Origin: an uncultured Clostridia bacterium
Lineage (GTDB): Bacteria > Bacillota > Clostridia > Christensenellales > Aristaeellaceae
Assembly: GCA_934630705.1 (NCBI GenBank)
Contig: CAKTWP010000002.1
Coordinates: 62,001-126,000 of the forward strand
Reading direction: 5' to 3'
DNA: 64,000 nucleotides
In this document: positions 34,312 through 42,222 of the stretch, one piece after another
How positions within the stretch are numbered: the stretch's first letter is position 1
Layout of the letters: every line of letters starts with the position of its first letter
Position numbers and translations under genes: made by a program
The notes under the pieces: generated by a model
The model's input: only the letters and a program-made list of their open reading frames with translations
The model's database searches: none
What the model was told of the DNA's origin: nothing

Positions 34312-35064
34312 ATGGAGTCCTGTCCCTTAAACGGGTTTTATTCCCCCGCCCAGCGGGCGCGGTTTCTTGCGGCGGTGTCGGTGCGCGCCAGTGTGCGCCA
34401 GTTTGCCGGGGAGCCGGATGTGGCCCAGCGCAGCGCGCTGAATTATGCCGCCGCCCGGGTCTGCCTGCCGGGGGTGCGCATTGAAATGGGCGAAAACGCG
34501 CCGGAAAAGGTGTTTCGCCGCTGGCCCTTCGTAGGCGGCATTGCCGGCACCCGCCGTTATGCCGCCATCATTGCCGATGAAGCCCTGCCCCGGGCGCAGC
34601 TGCTGGCGGGAATCAGCGGCGAGGCGTTTATGCTGGAAGCTGTTTCGCTGGGCCTTGGCACCTGCTGGGTGGGCTCGTTTAAGCGCAGCGGCGTAGATGT
34701 GGCCCTGGGGGAGCATGAGCGGGTGCTGGCGGTAACGCCGCTGGGCATTCCCGCGCAGGAAACCGCCGCCCATAAACGCAAAAAGCTCACCCGTATTTGC
34801 CGGGGCGACCCCACCGCCTGGCCCCTGTGGGCCTATAACGCCGCGGAATGCGTGCGCTTTGCCCCTTCCGCCTTTAATCTGCAGCCCTGGCGGATGCAGT
34901 TCGCCGGGCGCACGCTGGTGCTCTCCCGCACGGCGCTGGGGGGCGGGCTGGATCTGGGCATTGCGCTGCTGCATCTGTCTTTGGGCGTGGGAGAAAAGGA
35001 GCATGTGATCCGCTGGGGTGAGGGCCGGGAGATTGCCGCGCTGATTGCCGAGGATCGAATTTGA
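34312..35064 (+). CDS. Nitroreductase-family flavoprotein (putative)
   Basis: A 250-residue protein. VSVRASVRQFAGEP (about 22-35) matches the FMN-binding start of nitroreductases, EAFMLEAVSLGLGTCWVGSF the central helix and loop, and APSAFNLQPWRMQFAG a second flavin-contacting segment. It resembles the clostridial type built from two related halves. No obvious substrate. It is 20 nt after the preceding gene and abuts rarA. Confidence 0.72.
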   Translation: MESCPLNGFYSPAQRARFLAAVSVRASVRQFAGEPDVAQRSALNYAAARVCLPGVRIEMGENAPEKVFRRWPFVGGIAGTRRYAAIIADEALPRAQLLAGISGEAFMLEAVSLGLGTCWVGSFKRSGVDVALGEHERVLAVTPLGIPAQETAAHKRKKLTRICRGDPTAWPLWAYNAAECVRFAPSAFNLQPWRMQFAGRTLVLSRTALGGGLDLGIALLHLSLGVGEKEHVIRWGEGREIAALIAEDRI

Positions 35065-35065
35065 A

Positions 35066-36355
35066 ATGACGCTATTTACGCAAAACGAGGCCGCCGGCGC
35101 GCCGCTGGCAGACCGGATGCGGCCGCGCACCCTGGATGAATTTTACGGCCAGGCTCAGATCGTGGGGCCTGGCCGGCTCTTGCGCCGGGCCATCGAGGCC
35201 GATCGGCTCACATCATCGATTTTTTACGGCCCGCCCGGCTGCGGCAAAACCACCCTGGCGGGCATTATCGCCCATCAGACCAATGCTGCCTTCGTGAAAA
35301 TGAACGCCGTCACCTCCGGGGTGGCCGATGTGCGGGAGGCGCTCAAGGAAGCGGCGGACCGGCGGGCCATGTTTGGCCAGCCCACCTATCTGCTGCTGGA
35401 TGAATGCCATCGCTGGAGCAAGGCCCAGTCCGATTCCATTCTGCCGGCCATGGAAAACGGGCTGATCCGCTTTATCGGCTCCACCACGGAAAACCCCATG
35501 ATCGCCATGACCCCCGCCATTGTGAGCCGGTGCCGGGTGTTTGCGTTCGAGGCGCTGTCTCAGGCGGATGTGGAAAAGGCCATGCTTCGGGCGGCGGCGG
35601 ATGAGGAGCGGGGGCTGGGCAAAATGCATGTGCGCCTGGATGCGGACGCGCTGCATCATATCGCCCGGATTGCCGGCGGCGATGTGCGCACCGCCCTGAA
35701 CGCGCTGGAGCTGGCGGCGCTGACCACGCCCACTGTAGATGGAGAAATCCATGTGACGCTGGAAATCGCGGAGGAGAGCATCCAGAAGCCCATGCTCCGC
35801 TGCGATGACACGCTGTTTTATGATATGCTTTCCGCCTTTTGCAAGTCCATGCGGGGCGGAGATTGCGATGCGGCGCTGCTGTGGTTTTCCCGGCTGATTT
35901 ACGCCGGGGCGGATCCCCGGATGATTGCCCGGCGGATCATGGCCCACGCCAGCGAGGATGTGGGCCTGGCCAATCCCGTGGCCATGCTGCAGGCGGTGGC
36001 AGCGGGGCAGGCGCTGGAAATGATGGGCATGCCCGAGGCCCGGCTGCCCCTGGCCCAGGCCATTTTGGCGGTGTGCACCAGCCCCAAATCCAATTCCGTT
36101 TCGGCGGCGGTGGACGCGGCCATGGCGGACGCAGAAAAGGGCGGCTTCGGCCCGGTGCCCGCCCATCTGCGGGACAGCCATTACGCTGGCAACGAGCGGG
36201 TGGGCGCCACCACGTCCACGGCCTACAAGTATCCCCATGATTATCCCGGCCACTGGGTGGCCCAGCAGTATCTGCCCGACGATCATCTTTCCGCCCATTA
36301 TTACACCCCCAGCGATCAGGGCCACGAGGCCAAGATGCGTCCCCGGCAGAAATGA
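35066..36355 (+). CDS. rarA: Replication-associated recombination protein A (AAA+ ATPase)
   Basis: 429 residues from the ATG at 35066, which matches the conserved LADRMRPRTLDEFYGQ start. Walker A FYGPPGCGKTT is at about 53-63, Walker B LLLDECHRW at about 111-119 and sensor 1 GSTTENP at about 142-148. The C-terminal tetramerisation region ends with YKYPHDYPGHWVAQQYLPD, diagnostic for RarA/MgsA/WRNIP1. It acts at stalled forks (established knowledge). Confidence 0.96.
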   Translation: MTLFTQNEAAGAPLADRMRPRTLDEFYGQAQIVGPGRLLRRAIEADRLTSSIFYGPPGCGKTTLAGIIAHQTNAAFVKMNAVTSGVADVREALKEAADRRAMFGQPTYLLLDECHRWSKAQSDSILPAMENGLIRFIGSTTENPMIAMTPAIVSRCRVFAFEALSQADVEKAMLRAAADEERGLGKMHVRLDADALHHIARIAGGDVRTALNALELAALTTPTVDGEIHVTLEIAEESIQKPMLRCDDTLFYDMLSAFCKSMRGGDCDAALLWFSRLIYAGADPRMIARRIMAHASEDVGLANPVAMLQAVAAGQALEMMGMPEARLPLAQAILAVCTSPKSNSVSAAVDAAMADAEKGGFGPVPAHLRDSHYAGNERVGATTSTAYKYPHDYPGHWVAQQYLPDDHLSAHYYTPSDQGHEAKMRPRQK

Positions 36356-36504
36356 AGGGGCGCGGGCGCCAGGAAGGACGGGAATTGTCATTTTTTCGCC
36401 ATAAAGGGCGGCGGTTTGGGACTGTACAAGCCCGCCGTTTTGCGGTATCATGATTTCAGGGCTTTTGAGCCCGCACTTTTCAGAAAGAAACGAGGCATGG
36501 CGTT

Positions 36505-36969
36505 TTGTATACCGAACAGGATTATCAGGATATTCGCGGCCAGATTGCCCGCCGGAGCGCGGCCCTGGGCGTGCCTGCGCTGCTGATGCTGGCGGGGGTG
36601 ATTGTCTCCTTTGTATTTCGGGTGAAGTGGCTCACCATTGCCCTTACCATTCTGCTGGGCGGGTTTGCCATTTTCACGTACGGGCTGCTGCTCTATCCCG
36701 TGATCGCCTATGGCCGGCATCTGGACGAGGTGCTTCACGGCCGGGTGCGCACCCTCACCGGCGCGTTCAAGGAAATGGACGAAGGCACGGTGGTGCGCGA
36801 GGGCGTGACCTATCATCCCATGCTGCTCAGCGTGGGGGATATGGACAGCCCGGAGGACGACCGGCTGTTTTATTTCGATGCGAACCTGCCCCGGCCCGAT
36901 TGGCAGCGGGGCGAGAAGCTGACCATCGTGTCCCACGACAAGGCGGTGGGCCGCTGGGAGCGGACCTGA
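36505..36969 (+). CDS. Small membrane protein of unknown function
   Basis: A 154-residue protein from a TTG start, with CGAGG upstream. Two hydrophobic segments (VPALLMLAGVIVSFVF, about 23-38, and LTIALTILLGGFAIFTYGLL, about 43-62) are followed by a soluble C-terminal domain with VREGVTYHPMLLSVGD and DDRLFYFDANLP. Not recognised. It may be co-transcribed with the UspA-like gene 14 nt downstream. Confidence 0.7.
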   Translation: MYTEQDYQDIRGQIARRSAALGVPALLMLAGVIVSFVFRVKWLTIALTILLGGFAIFTYGLLLYPVIAYGRHLDEVLHGRVRTLTGAFKEMDEGTVVREGVTYHPMLLSVGDMDSPEDDRLFYFDANLPRPDWQRGEKLTIVSHDKAVGRWERT

Positions 36970-36982
36970 CGAAGGGAGAGCC

Positions 36983-37363
36983 ATGAGCGAGACGGGATGC
37001 GTGCTGGTCTGCGTGACGGTGCAGAAGGAATGCGGTCGGCTGATTCGCTTCGGCCGGGAGATTGCCACGCGGGAAGGGTTGCCGCTGCATGTGCTGCATG
37101 TGTGCTCGGCCAAGACCACCATGCTGGGCAATCCGGATGCGGCGGAGGCGCTGGATTATCTGTTTTCCCTGGCCCATCAGGCGGATGCGGAAATGAATAT
37201 TCTTTATGACGAAGCCGATGCGGCTGCCGCCGTTGCCCGTTATGCCCGGCATCACGGGGCGCGGCAGGTGGTGATGGGGCAGGATCAGAGCGGCTTTGGG
37301 CTGCGGCTGCGGGGTCAGCTGCCCCGGGGGACGGAGCTGATCAGTCCCCACGGCAATGAATGA
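36983..37363 (+). CDS. Universal stress protein-like domain protein
   Basis: A 126-residue alpha/beta protein. The pattern VLVCVTVQKECGRLIRFGREIA followed by LPLHVLHVCSAKT, shown here in parts, and HGARQVVMGQDQSG near the C-terminus recalls the UspA/KdpD nucleotide-binding fold. The G-2x-G-9x-G-(S/T) motif of ATP-binding Usps is not intact. Role uncertain. Confidence 0.55.
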   Translation: MSETGCVLVCVTVQKECGRLIRFGREIATREGLPLHVLHVCSAKTTMLGNPDAAEALDYLFSLAHQADAEMNILYDEADAAAAVARYARHHGARQVVMGQDQSGFGLRLRGQLPRGTELISPHGNE

Positions 37364-37383
37364 GGGCCGGCAAAAGCAATCGT

Positions 37384-37425
37384 GCCGCGCTGTTTCCCTT
37401 TTCCGGGGAAGGGCGCGGCTTTTAT
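37384..37425 (+). terminator. Terminator-like hairpin before trmO
   Basis: GCCGCGC / GCGCGGC with an inner CCCTT / AAGGG, followed by TTTTATATT. Confidence 0.6.
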
Positions 37426-37446
37426 ATTCCGAGGGGGGGGAAGAGC

Positions 37447-38124
37447 ATGGAAGTTATTGCCCACGTGCGCAATGGGTTCCCGGCGAAGTTTGGGCTGCCG
37501 CGGCAGAGCGGGCTGGTGGACGCGGTGGAATCGCTGGTGGTGTTTGAGCCGCGTTATCGGGTAGCCGAAGCGCTGCGGGGGCTGGAGGGATATTCCCACA
37601 TCTGGCTGCTCTGGGATTTTCATCAGGCGCATCGCGAGCCGGGAGGATGGTCGCCCACGGTGCGGCCGCCACGTTTGGGCGGAAATATGCGCATGGGCGT
37701 ATTTGCCACCCGTTCGCCCTTCCGGCCCAACGGGATTGGGCTGAGCTGCGTGCGTTTGGTGCGGATTGAGGAGACGGCCCATGACGGTTTGGCTCTGCGG
37801 GTGGCAGGGGCGGACATGATGGACGGCACGCCAGTTTATGACATCAAGCCATATTTGCCCTATGTGGATTGTCATCCCGAGGCGGTGGGCGGGTTTGCGG
37901 CGGCGCATGTGGAAGACCATCTGGACGTGGAATGCCCGCCGGCGCTTTTGGCGCGAGTGCCCTCGGAGCACCGGGAGGCTGTGCTGGGGTTACTGGCGCA
38001 GGACCTGCGCCCGGCGTATCAGCAGGACCCCGAGCGGGTATACGGCTTTGTCTATGCCGGCATGGAGATTCGGTTTACCGTTTCCGGCGGCGTGCTGCAT
38101 GTCCGAGACGTTAGGGAATGTTGA
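37447..38124 (+). CDS. trmO: tRNA N6-methyltransferase TrmO family (t6A37 to m6t6A37)
   Basis: 225 residues from the ATG at 37447, preceded by GAGGGGGGGGAAGAGC; the open frame upstream is not supported. SHIWLLWDFHQAH, VRPPRLGGNMRMGVFATRSP, SPFRPNGIGLSCVRL and DGTPVYDIKPYLPY are the TrmO/YaeB signatures. The enzyme methylates t6A at position 37 of tRNA-Thr(GGU) in E. coli (established knowledge). It faces tsaC, which starts t6A synthesis, across 0.7 kb. Confidence 0.92.
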   Translation: MEVIAHVRNGFPAKFGLPRQSGLVDAVESLVVFEPRYRVAEALRGLEGYSHIWLLWDFHQAHREPGGWSPTVRPPRLGGNMRMGVFATRSPFRPNGIGLSCVRLVRIEETAHDGLALRVAGADMMDGTPVYDIKPYLPYVDCHPEAVGGFAAAHVEDHLDVECPPALLARVPSEHREAVLGLLAQDLRPAYQQDPERVYGFVYAGMEIRFTVSGGVLHVRDVREC

Positions 38125-38127
38125 AAG

Positions 38128-38349
38128 GACGATGTGGGGCTATGCGCCCCACACCCCCACCAGGGAGTTCCTCCCTGGACCCGGTTCACAACTTTGCTTG
38201 GATTTAGGAAATCAGCGGGCTTCTGTGTGATGCAATGGGAACGGTGCGGGGCGCTGCCCCACACCCCGCCAGGGAGTTCCTCCCTGGACCCGGTACACAA
38301 TGGGACTTGGATTTAAGAAGTCGACGTTTTTCTGTGTGAGACAACAGGA
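38128..38349. repeat. Tandem repeat of about 109 bp, two copies
   Basis: Unit 1 spans about 38128-38236 and unit 2 about 38237-38345. Each contains a GGGGC...GCCCC hairpin, the perfect hairpin CCAGGGAGTTCCTCCCTGG (38160-38178 and 38269-38287, offset 109), ACCCGGTTCACAA or ACCCGGTACACAA, CTTGGATTTA and TTCTGTGTGA. No open frame is supported. It directly precedes the cloverleaf at 38368. Confidence 0.85.
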
Positions 38350-38367
38350 ACGGATGTGTTACAGCAT

Positions 38368-38498
38368 CCCGCGGCAGCGCCTGAGCGAATGCTCAGGCCC
38401 CGGTCAACCTGTTGACCGGGGGTTTTCGGCATGTCGAGTCCCGGGGAGAACTTGTTCTCCCCGGGATCGATCATCCGAAAACCGCTTCCTGCCGCGGG
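38368..38498. other. Cloverleaf-like multi-stem structure (possible structured RNA or DNA element)
   Basis: The outer stem P1 is CCCGCGGCAG (38368-38377) / CTGCCGCGGG (38489-38498), 10 perfect pairs. Inside are P2 GCCTGAGC / GCTCAGGC with loop GAAT (38379-38398), P3 CCCGGTCAA / TTGACCGGG with a 4-nt loop (38399-38420), and P4 GGTTTTCGG / CCGAAAACC (38421-38429 with 38475-38483) enclosing P5 CCCGGGGAGAA / TTCTCCCCGGG (38440-38465). All stems are perfect. The closed multi-branch layout is either an RNA or a palindromic mobile or attachment-type DNA element. Strand is undetermined. Confidence 0.75.
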
Positions 38499-38524
38499 GA
38501 ACATGGCCGTAACCCAACATAACC

Positions 38525-38833
38525 TCACGCTTCACGCGGAAAGATTTCGGATAACCTGCCAACAATCATCGCGGAATGGGGGTGCAGGGGAAGCCTTCCC
38601 CTGCTTCGGGGGTTTGGGGGCGAAGAGCCCCCAAAGACTCCCCTGCCCGCGGTCGGCCCCCGTTTAGCTGCTGGGCATATGCAAAAGGCACCATACCGTG
38701 AAGGCATGGTGCTTTTTTGCTTTGCATTTAACTGCGAGAACATAAAATCGGGCCGATCAGCCGTGGGATACAGCCGCAGAGCCTCCACGCCATAGGGCCG
38801 CAGAAGGGAGCGCAGCGTTTCTTTGTCCATCAT
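38525..38833 (-). CDS. Possible truncated gene downstream of tsaC
   Basis: An open frame of 102 codons whose ATG follows the tsaC stop by 4 nt, with GAGG as ribosome site. The first 34 residues (MMDKETLRSLLRPYGVEALR...) look like ordinary protein, but the rest runs through the terminator at 38688 and the hairpins at 38584-38635 and is Pro/Arg-rich, unlike a real domain. I read it as the start of a gene whose remainder was replaced by the palindromic region. Confidence 0.3.
   Translation of the reverse strand: MMDKETLRSLLRPYGVEALRLYPTADRPDFMFSQLNAKQKSTMPSRYGAFCICPAAKRGPTAGRGVFGGSSPPNPRSRGRLPLHPHSAMIVGRLSEIFPREA
38584..38635. repeat. Two adjacent perfect hairpins
   Basis: GCAGGGGAA / TTCCCCTGC (38584-38604) and TTTGGGGG / CCCCCAAA (38613-38635). 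They belong to the same palindrome-rich gap 38125-38837. Confidence 0.75.
38688..38718 (+). terminator. Intrinsic terminator, possibly bidirectional
   Basis: GCACCAT / ATGGTGC followed by six T on the plus strand and by TTTT on the minus strand. Confidence 0.75.
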
Positions 38834-38837
38834 TTCC

Positions 38838-39854
38838 TCATAGCGTCACGATGTCAAAGGCGGCAGCGCGGGCCATGCGGTTCATCACCGCCAGCGCCAC
38901 GTCGTCCCCCTGCCAGCCCATGGCCAGAATCAGGGAGCAGCCGGTTTCGTCCATTTCCCGCAGCCGCTGAAACAGCAGATGCGCCGTTTCCTCCGGCGTA
39001 GCACCCAGCGATACCGCGGCGCGATGGCCAAAGGCGGGCAACGCATCGGTGTGCGCCAGAATGCAGGCGTTTTCCGCCGCATCGTACCGGCGGCAGATTT
39101 CGGCAATCACCTTCTGCTCGTCGCCTACAAACACGGTCATTTTCGCCCGGGGCGCATAATGCCGATGCCGCATGCCGGGAGAGGGCGCGGCTTCGCCTTC
39201 CTTCAGCGGCCGCATCACGCTGGGTGCCACCGTGCAAGCGCCCACAACCTGCTTTACCATGGCCGGGGTAATGGCTCCGGGCCGCAGCACGCAGGGCGCC
39301 TCGCCCGTCACGTCCAGCACCGTGGATTCCACGCCCACCTGGCATTCGCCCCCATCCAGAATCAGGGGGATGCGGCCGTCCATGTCCTCCAGAACATGCC
39401 GGGCCGTGGTGGGGCTGGGACGGCCGGAGCGATTGGCGCTGGGCGCCGCAATGGGCAGGCCGCATTGGGCCAGCAGCTGATGGGCCACGGGATGATTGGG
39501 GCAGCGCACGGCCACGGAGGCCAGACCGGCCGTGGTCACATCCGGCACCCGGTCCGTCTTGCGCAGCAGCAGCGTCAGCGGCCCGGGCCAGAATGCGTCC
39601 ATCAGCTTTTTCGCCGTATCCGTCACTTCGCACAGGCCTTCCAGCTGCTCCCGCCGGGCTACATGCACGATCAGCGGGTTGTCCGCCGGCCGCTCCTTGG
39701 CGGCAAAAATGGCGCGCACAGCGTCCGGGTTCAAAGCATCCGCCCCCAGGCCGTAAACCGTTTCCGTGGGGAAGGCCACCACCTGGCCCGCCCGCAGCAG
39801 GGCGCAGGCCCGCTCAAGGGCTGCGGCGTTGGCGGCGCAAAGCATGGTTTCCAT
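38838..39854 (-). CDS. tsaC: Threonylcarbamoyl-AMP synthase (Sua5 type)
   Basis: A 338-residue enzyme making the threonylcarbamoyl-AMP used for t6A37 in tRNA. The YrdC domain (about 1-205) has VVAFPTETVYGLGADA, KERPADNPLIVHV, FWPGPLTLLLRK and AAPSANRSGRPSPTTA. The C-terminal Sua5 domain (about 225-338) follows the linker SPGMRHRHYAPRAKM. Long Sua5 rather than short TsaC is usual in Firmicutes (YwlC). It is 21 nt downstream of the ECF S-component gene. Confidence 0.95.
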   Translation of the reverse strand: METMLCAANAAALERACALLRAGQVVAFPTETVYGLGADALNPDAVRAIFAAKERPADNPLIVHVARREQLEGLCEVTDTAKKLMDAFWPGPLTLLLRKTDRVPDVTTAGLASVAVRCPNHPVAHQLLAQCGLPIAAPSANRSGRPSPTTARHVLEDMDGRIPLILDGGECQVGVESTVLDVTGEAPCVLRPGAITPAMVKQVVGACTVAPSVMRPLKEGEAAPSPGMRHRHYAPRAKMTVFVGDEQKVIAEICRRYDAAENACILAHTDALPAFGHRAAVSLGATPEETAHLLFQRLREMDETGCSLILAMGWQGDDVALAVMNRMARAAAFDIVTL

Positions 39855-39875
39855 GAAAAATCGATCTCCTTTTGC

Positions 39876-40367
39876 TCAGCCCAGGGTCTTGCGAACCCGG
39901 CCCATCAGCGGCCACAGCACCGCGCCGCACACCAGCCCGGCCACGCCCTGGAACGCATTGCCCAGCAAGCTGGCCGCCGCGGTCGCCGCGCCATACAGGC
40001 AGGTTTCAAACAGGAAATACCCGGCCACCATCCACGCTTCCGCCACGGCCATCCACACAATCCGCTGCCAGACCTTTTCCGCCTTCAGGCACAGCGTGCC
40101 CGCCATCAGGCCCATCAGCCCCTTGATAATCGCCGTTGCGGGGACATACAGCCCATAGCCCAGAATCAGATCCGCCAGGGCGCTGCCCAGCGCGCCGGGA
40201 ATCACCGCCAGCGGGCCCAGCAGCGCGCCGCCGCAGAGAATCAGGCCGTCGCCCAGGTTGCAATAGCCCTGGGTCATGGGAATGGGCACATGCAGAAATA
40301 ACGTGGCCACCGCCACCAGCGCGGTCATCACCGCCAAATACACCAGCTGCTTCACAGACATACGCAT
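39876..40367 (-). CDS. ECF transporter S component (DUF1393-like)
   Basis: A 163-residue integral membrane protein with about five hydrophobic segments. IPMTQGYCNLGDGLILCGGA, here split as PMTQGYCNLGD and GLILCGG, and GSALADLILGYGLYVPATAI match substrate-binding subunits of energy-coupling-factor vitamin transporters of the DUF1393/ribofla_trS type. It needs the shared EcfAAT module, encoded elsewhere. The substrate cannot be fixed from the sequence. AGGAGGATGTTTCCCC precedes the ATG. Confidence 0.8.
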   Translation of the reverse strand: MRMSVKQLVYLAVMTALVAVATLFLHVPIPMTQGYCNLGDGLILCGGALLGPLAVIPGALGSALADLILGYGLYVPATAIIKGLMGLMAGTLCLKAEKVWQRIVWMAVAEAWMVAGYFLFETCLYGAATAAASLLGNAFQGVAGLVCGAVLWPLMGRVRKTLG

Positions 40368-40399
40368 GGGGAAACATCCTCCTTTTTGGGATACGCCTT

Positions 40400-40428
40400 A
40401 TCATAGGCGTTAACTGGGCTTTTGTCAA
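40400..40428 (-). promoter_or_regulatory. Promoter of ECF S component-tsaC
   Basis: The minus strand has TTGACA (40428-40423), 17-bp spacer and TATGAT (40405-40400). Confidence 0.65.
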
Positions 40429-40440
40429 GGGCGAAGCTCC

Positions 40441-40495
40441 ACGCGCTTTTCCCTTTGAGCGTCTTCGCTGCGCGCGACGCTATAGGGAAGCGCGT
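40441..40495. repeat. Long imperfect hairpin
   Basis: ACGCGCTTTTCCCT pairs with AGGGAAGCGCGT, enclosing AGCGTC / GACGCT. The gap 40368-40690 contains the promoter above, this hairpin and the terminator at 40622; no gene is seen. Confidence 0.55.
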
Positions 40496-40621
40496 CACTT
40501 TGCTAAGAAGCCTGCCTTCCTTCCGCCGCCGCAGAGCGTCGGCTCCAGAAGCGGCCTGCTGCGCTTGCCCGCGCCGCGTTGCGTCGTAAGGCAAAGTGCT
40601 TTGACTTGCAACGAAAAGGCC

Positions 40622-40640
40622 GTCGAAAAGCTTTTTCGAC
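40622..40640 (-). terminator. Terminator of the GGDEF gene
   Basis: GTCGAAAAG / CTTTTTCGAC, followed on the minus strand by GGCCTTTTCG. The T tract is weak. Confidence 0.45.
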
Positions 40641-40690
40641 AGCCGGAACGCTTTGGGGAAATCGCGGCAGAAATGCGCGCATGCCGGGGG

Positions 40691-41854
40691 TCATTTTTTT
40701 CGGGCTCTTTCATGGGCCTGGCTTTTCTCCTGATACAGGTTTTTATCCGCGGCGCGGATGAAATCCGGGATGTCCTGAATGGCGGGGGTCTTTACGGCGT
40801 AGCCGATGCTGAGCGTCACCTGCGCGGGCGTGTTGGCCAGGCAGTTGTTCTGGCGAAGCGTGGCGCGGACGGTATTGCGCACCATGCGAATTTCCTGCTC
40901 GCTTTCCGCTTCGCCGATGGCGATAAACTCATCCCCGCCATAGCGGCCGATAAAGAACGAGTGGGGCAGGGCGGCCTTGAGCGTGTCCGCAATGCGGCAC
41001 AGGGCGTTATCGCCCTCCACATGGCCGAATTCATCGTTGATCTGCTTCAGGTTATCCACGTCCAACATCAGCAGATACAGCCGGTAATCGGCGTTATGAT
41101 TCTTCATTTTGCTGGACAGGAATCGGATCATCTGGCTGCGGTTATTCAGCTGGGTCAGCGGGTCGATGGAGATCATGCTGCCCTGCTGGCTGATATAGAG
41201 CATCAGGGTGGCCAGGGTTGCGCCGATGTGCAGGGCGGGGATCGCGCCGCCGGACAGGAGCTGCTGGGCCAGGAAGGGCAGGGGCACGAAGGTGAACAGC
41301 GTGAGGCTGAGCAGCTCCGTCCGCCGGGCATAATTTTTCTTTTGCAGCGCCAGAATCATGGCACGGATGGAGGCAAACAGCATGTAGCCGTAGGACACGA
41401 TGATATGCAGCCCGTGCAGCGGCCCCCGGTGATAAACGTTTTGCTCGTCAATAAAGAAAATCCAGTGGGTGAAGGGAGAAAGGAGAATCATCGCCACCAT
41501 CGCCAGTATGGGAATGGCCACCAGCGCGATCCGCCAGGGCTTTCTGCTTACGGAAGCATTCTGCTGCTTCTCGGCATACAGAAACCAGCCCAGGCATCCC
41601 AAGCTGATGGCAATGAAATAGCCATGGTTCACCGCCCAAAGGAGCCATCGGGGCAGCGAAACGGCGCTGGCGGTCAGCGCGGTCCATGCCCCATCGCATA
41701 AAATGGCAAGCTGGAAAAGTGACAGCGTCATTATCAGCACCTGATGCTCCCAGCGGCGATCCAGGCTTTTGAACAGCCGACAAACGATGATGCCCATGAT
41801 CAGAAAGCACATGATTGTGATTTCCACATACAGCATTGCGGCCAGATTGGTCAA
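40691..41854 (-). CDS. Membrane-bound diguanylate cyclase (GGDEF)
   Basis: A 387-residue protein with about seven hydrophobic segments in the first 220 residues. The GGDEF domain (about 230-380) has DPLTQLNNRSQM, MLDVDNLKQINDEFGHVEGD and the intact active-site loop RYGGDEFIAI. No RxxD inhibitory site is evident before the loop. It makes c-di-GMP (established knowledge). It stands alone, with its own promoter at 41940-41968. Confidence 0.93.
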   Translation of the reverse strand: MTNLAAMLYVEITIMCFLIMGIIVCRLFKSLDRRWEHQVLIMTLSLFQLAILCDGAWTALTASAVSLPRWLLWAVNHGYFIAISLGCLGWFLYAEKQQNASVSRKPWRIALVAIPILAMVAMILLSPFTHWIFFIDEQNVYHRGPLHGLHIIVSYGYMLFASIRAMILALQKKNYARRTELLSLTLFTFVPLPFLAQQLLSGGAIPALHIGATLATLMLYISQQGSMISIDPLTQLNNRSQMIRFLSSKMKNHNADYRLYLLMLDVDNLKQINDEFGHVEGDNALCRIADTLKAALPHSFFIGRYGGDEFIAIGEAESEQEIRMVRNTVRATLRQNNCLANTPAQVTLSIGYAVKTPAIQDIPDFIRAADKNLYQEKSQAHERARKK

Positions 41855-41939
41855 GGCGGCATCCGTCCTTTCTCAGGCCCTGTTCAGCAAATGGTTACTG
41901 CAAGGTTACGCGATAGGCTCATTGTGTAAAGTGCTTTTC

Positions 41940-41968
41940 ATTTTAGCATATCGCTTGGCGTTTGTAAA
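41940..41968 (-). promoter_or_regulatory. Promoter of the GGDEF gene
   Basis: The minus strand has TTTACA (41968-41963), 17-bp spacer and TAAAAT (41945-41940). Confidence 0.6.
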
Positions 41969-42000
41969 CACTTTTTGCGTGCGGGGCTGTTTCCAGGCGC

Positions 42001-42029
42001 TTGACTTTTTCTTTCCGCCCATGTATAAT
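42001..42029 (+). promoter_or_regulatory. Promoter of the proS T-box leader
   Basis: TTGACT (42001-42006), 17-bp spacer, consensus TATAAT (42024-42029). Confidence 0.8.
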
Positions 42030-42035
42030 ATCGGT

Positions 42036-42197
42036 AATTTCACACGGCGATGCAAGGTTCCCGCCCTTGGGCCAGCGGCCAATCCCCGCCGGATGCCTCC
42101 GTTATCAGGCGATCGAGCGGGCGCGCAAAGCGCCAAGCCGGGTGGTACCGCGAAGCTGATTCCCCCTTCGTCCCTGCAAAGGAGCGAGGGGGATTTT
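42036..42197 (+). ncRNA. T-box leader controlling proS
   Basis: The T-box core AAGCCGGGTGGTACCGCG lies at 42135-42152. It is followed by a terminator (42162-42192: CCCCCTTCG...CGAGGGGG, then ATTTT). The UGGU bulge would pair with an ACCA tRNA 3' end, as in tRNA-Pro with discriminator A. Stem I must fit in about 95 nt, shorter than the long Bacillus form, and I could not fix the proline specifier codon. Uncharged tRNA-Pro should prevent termination and raise ProS (established mechanism). Confidence 0.9.
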
Positions 42198-42222
42198 CTG
42201 TTTGTTTGAAGGAGGAAGCGTT

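Noticed and set aside
38128..38349. Repeat array as a CRISPR
   Set aside because: Only two units, no short conserved repeat with unique spacers, and no cas genes in the window.
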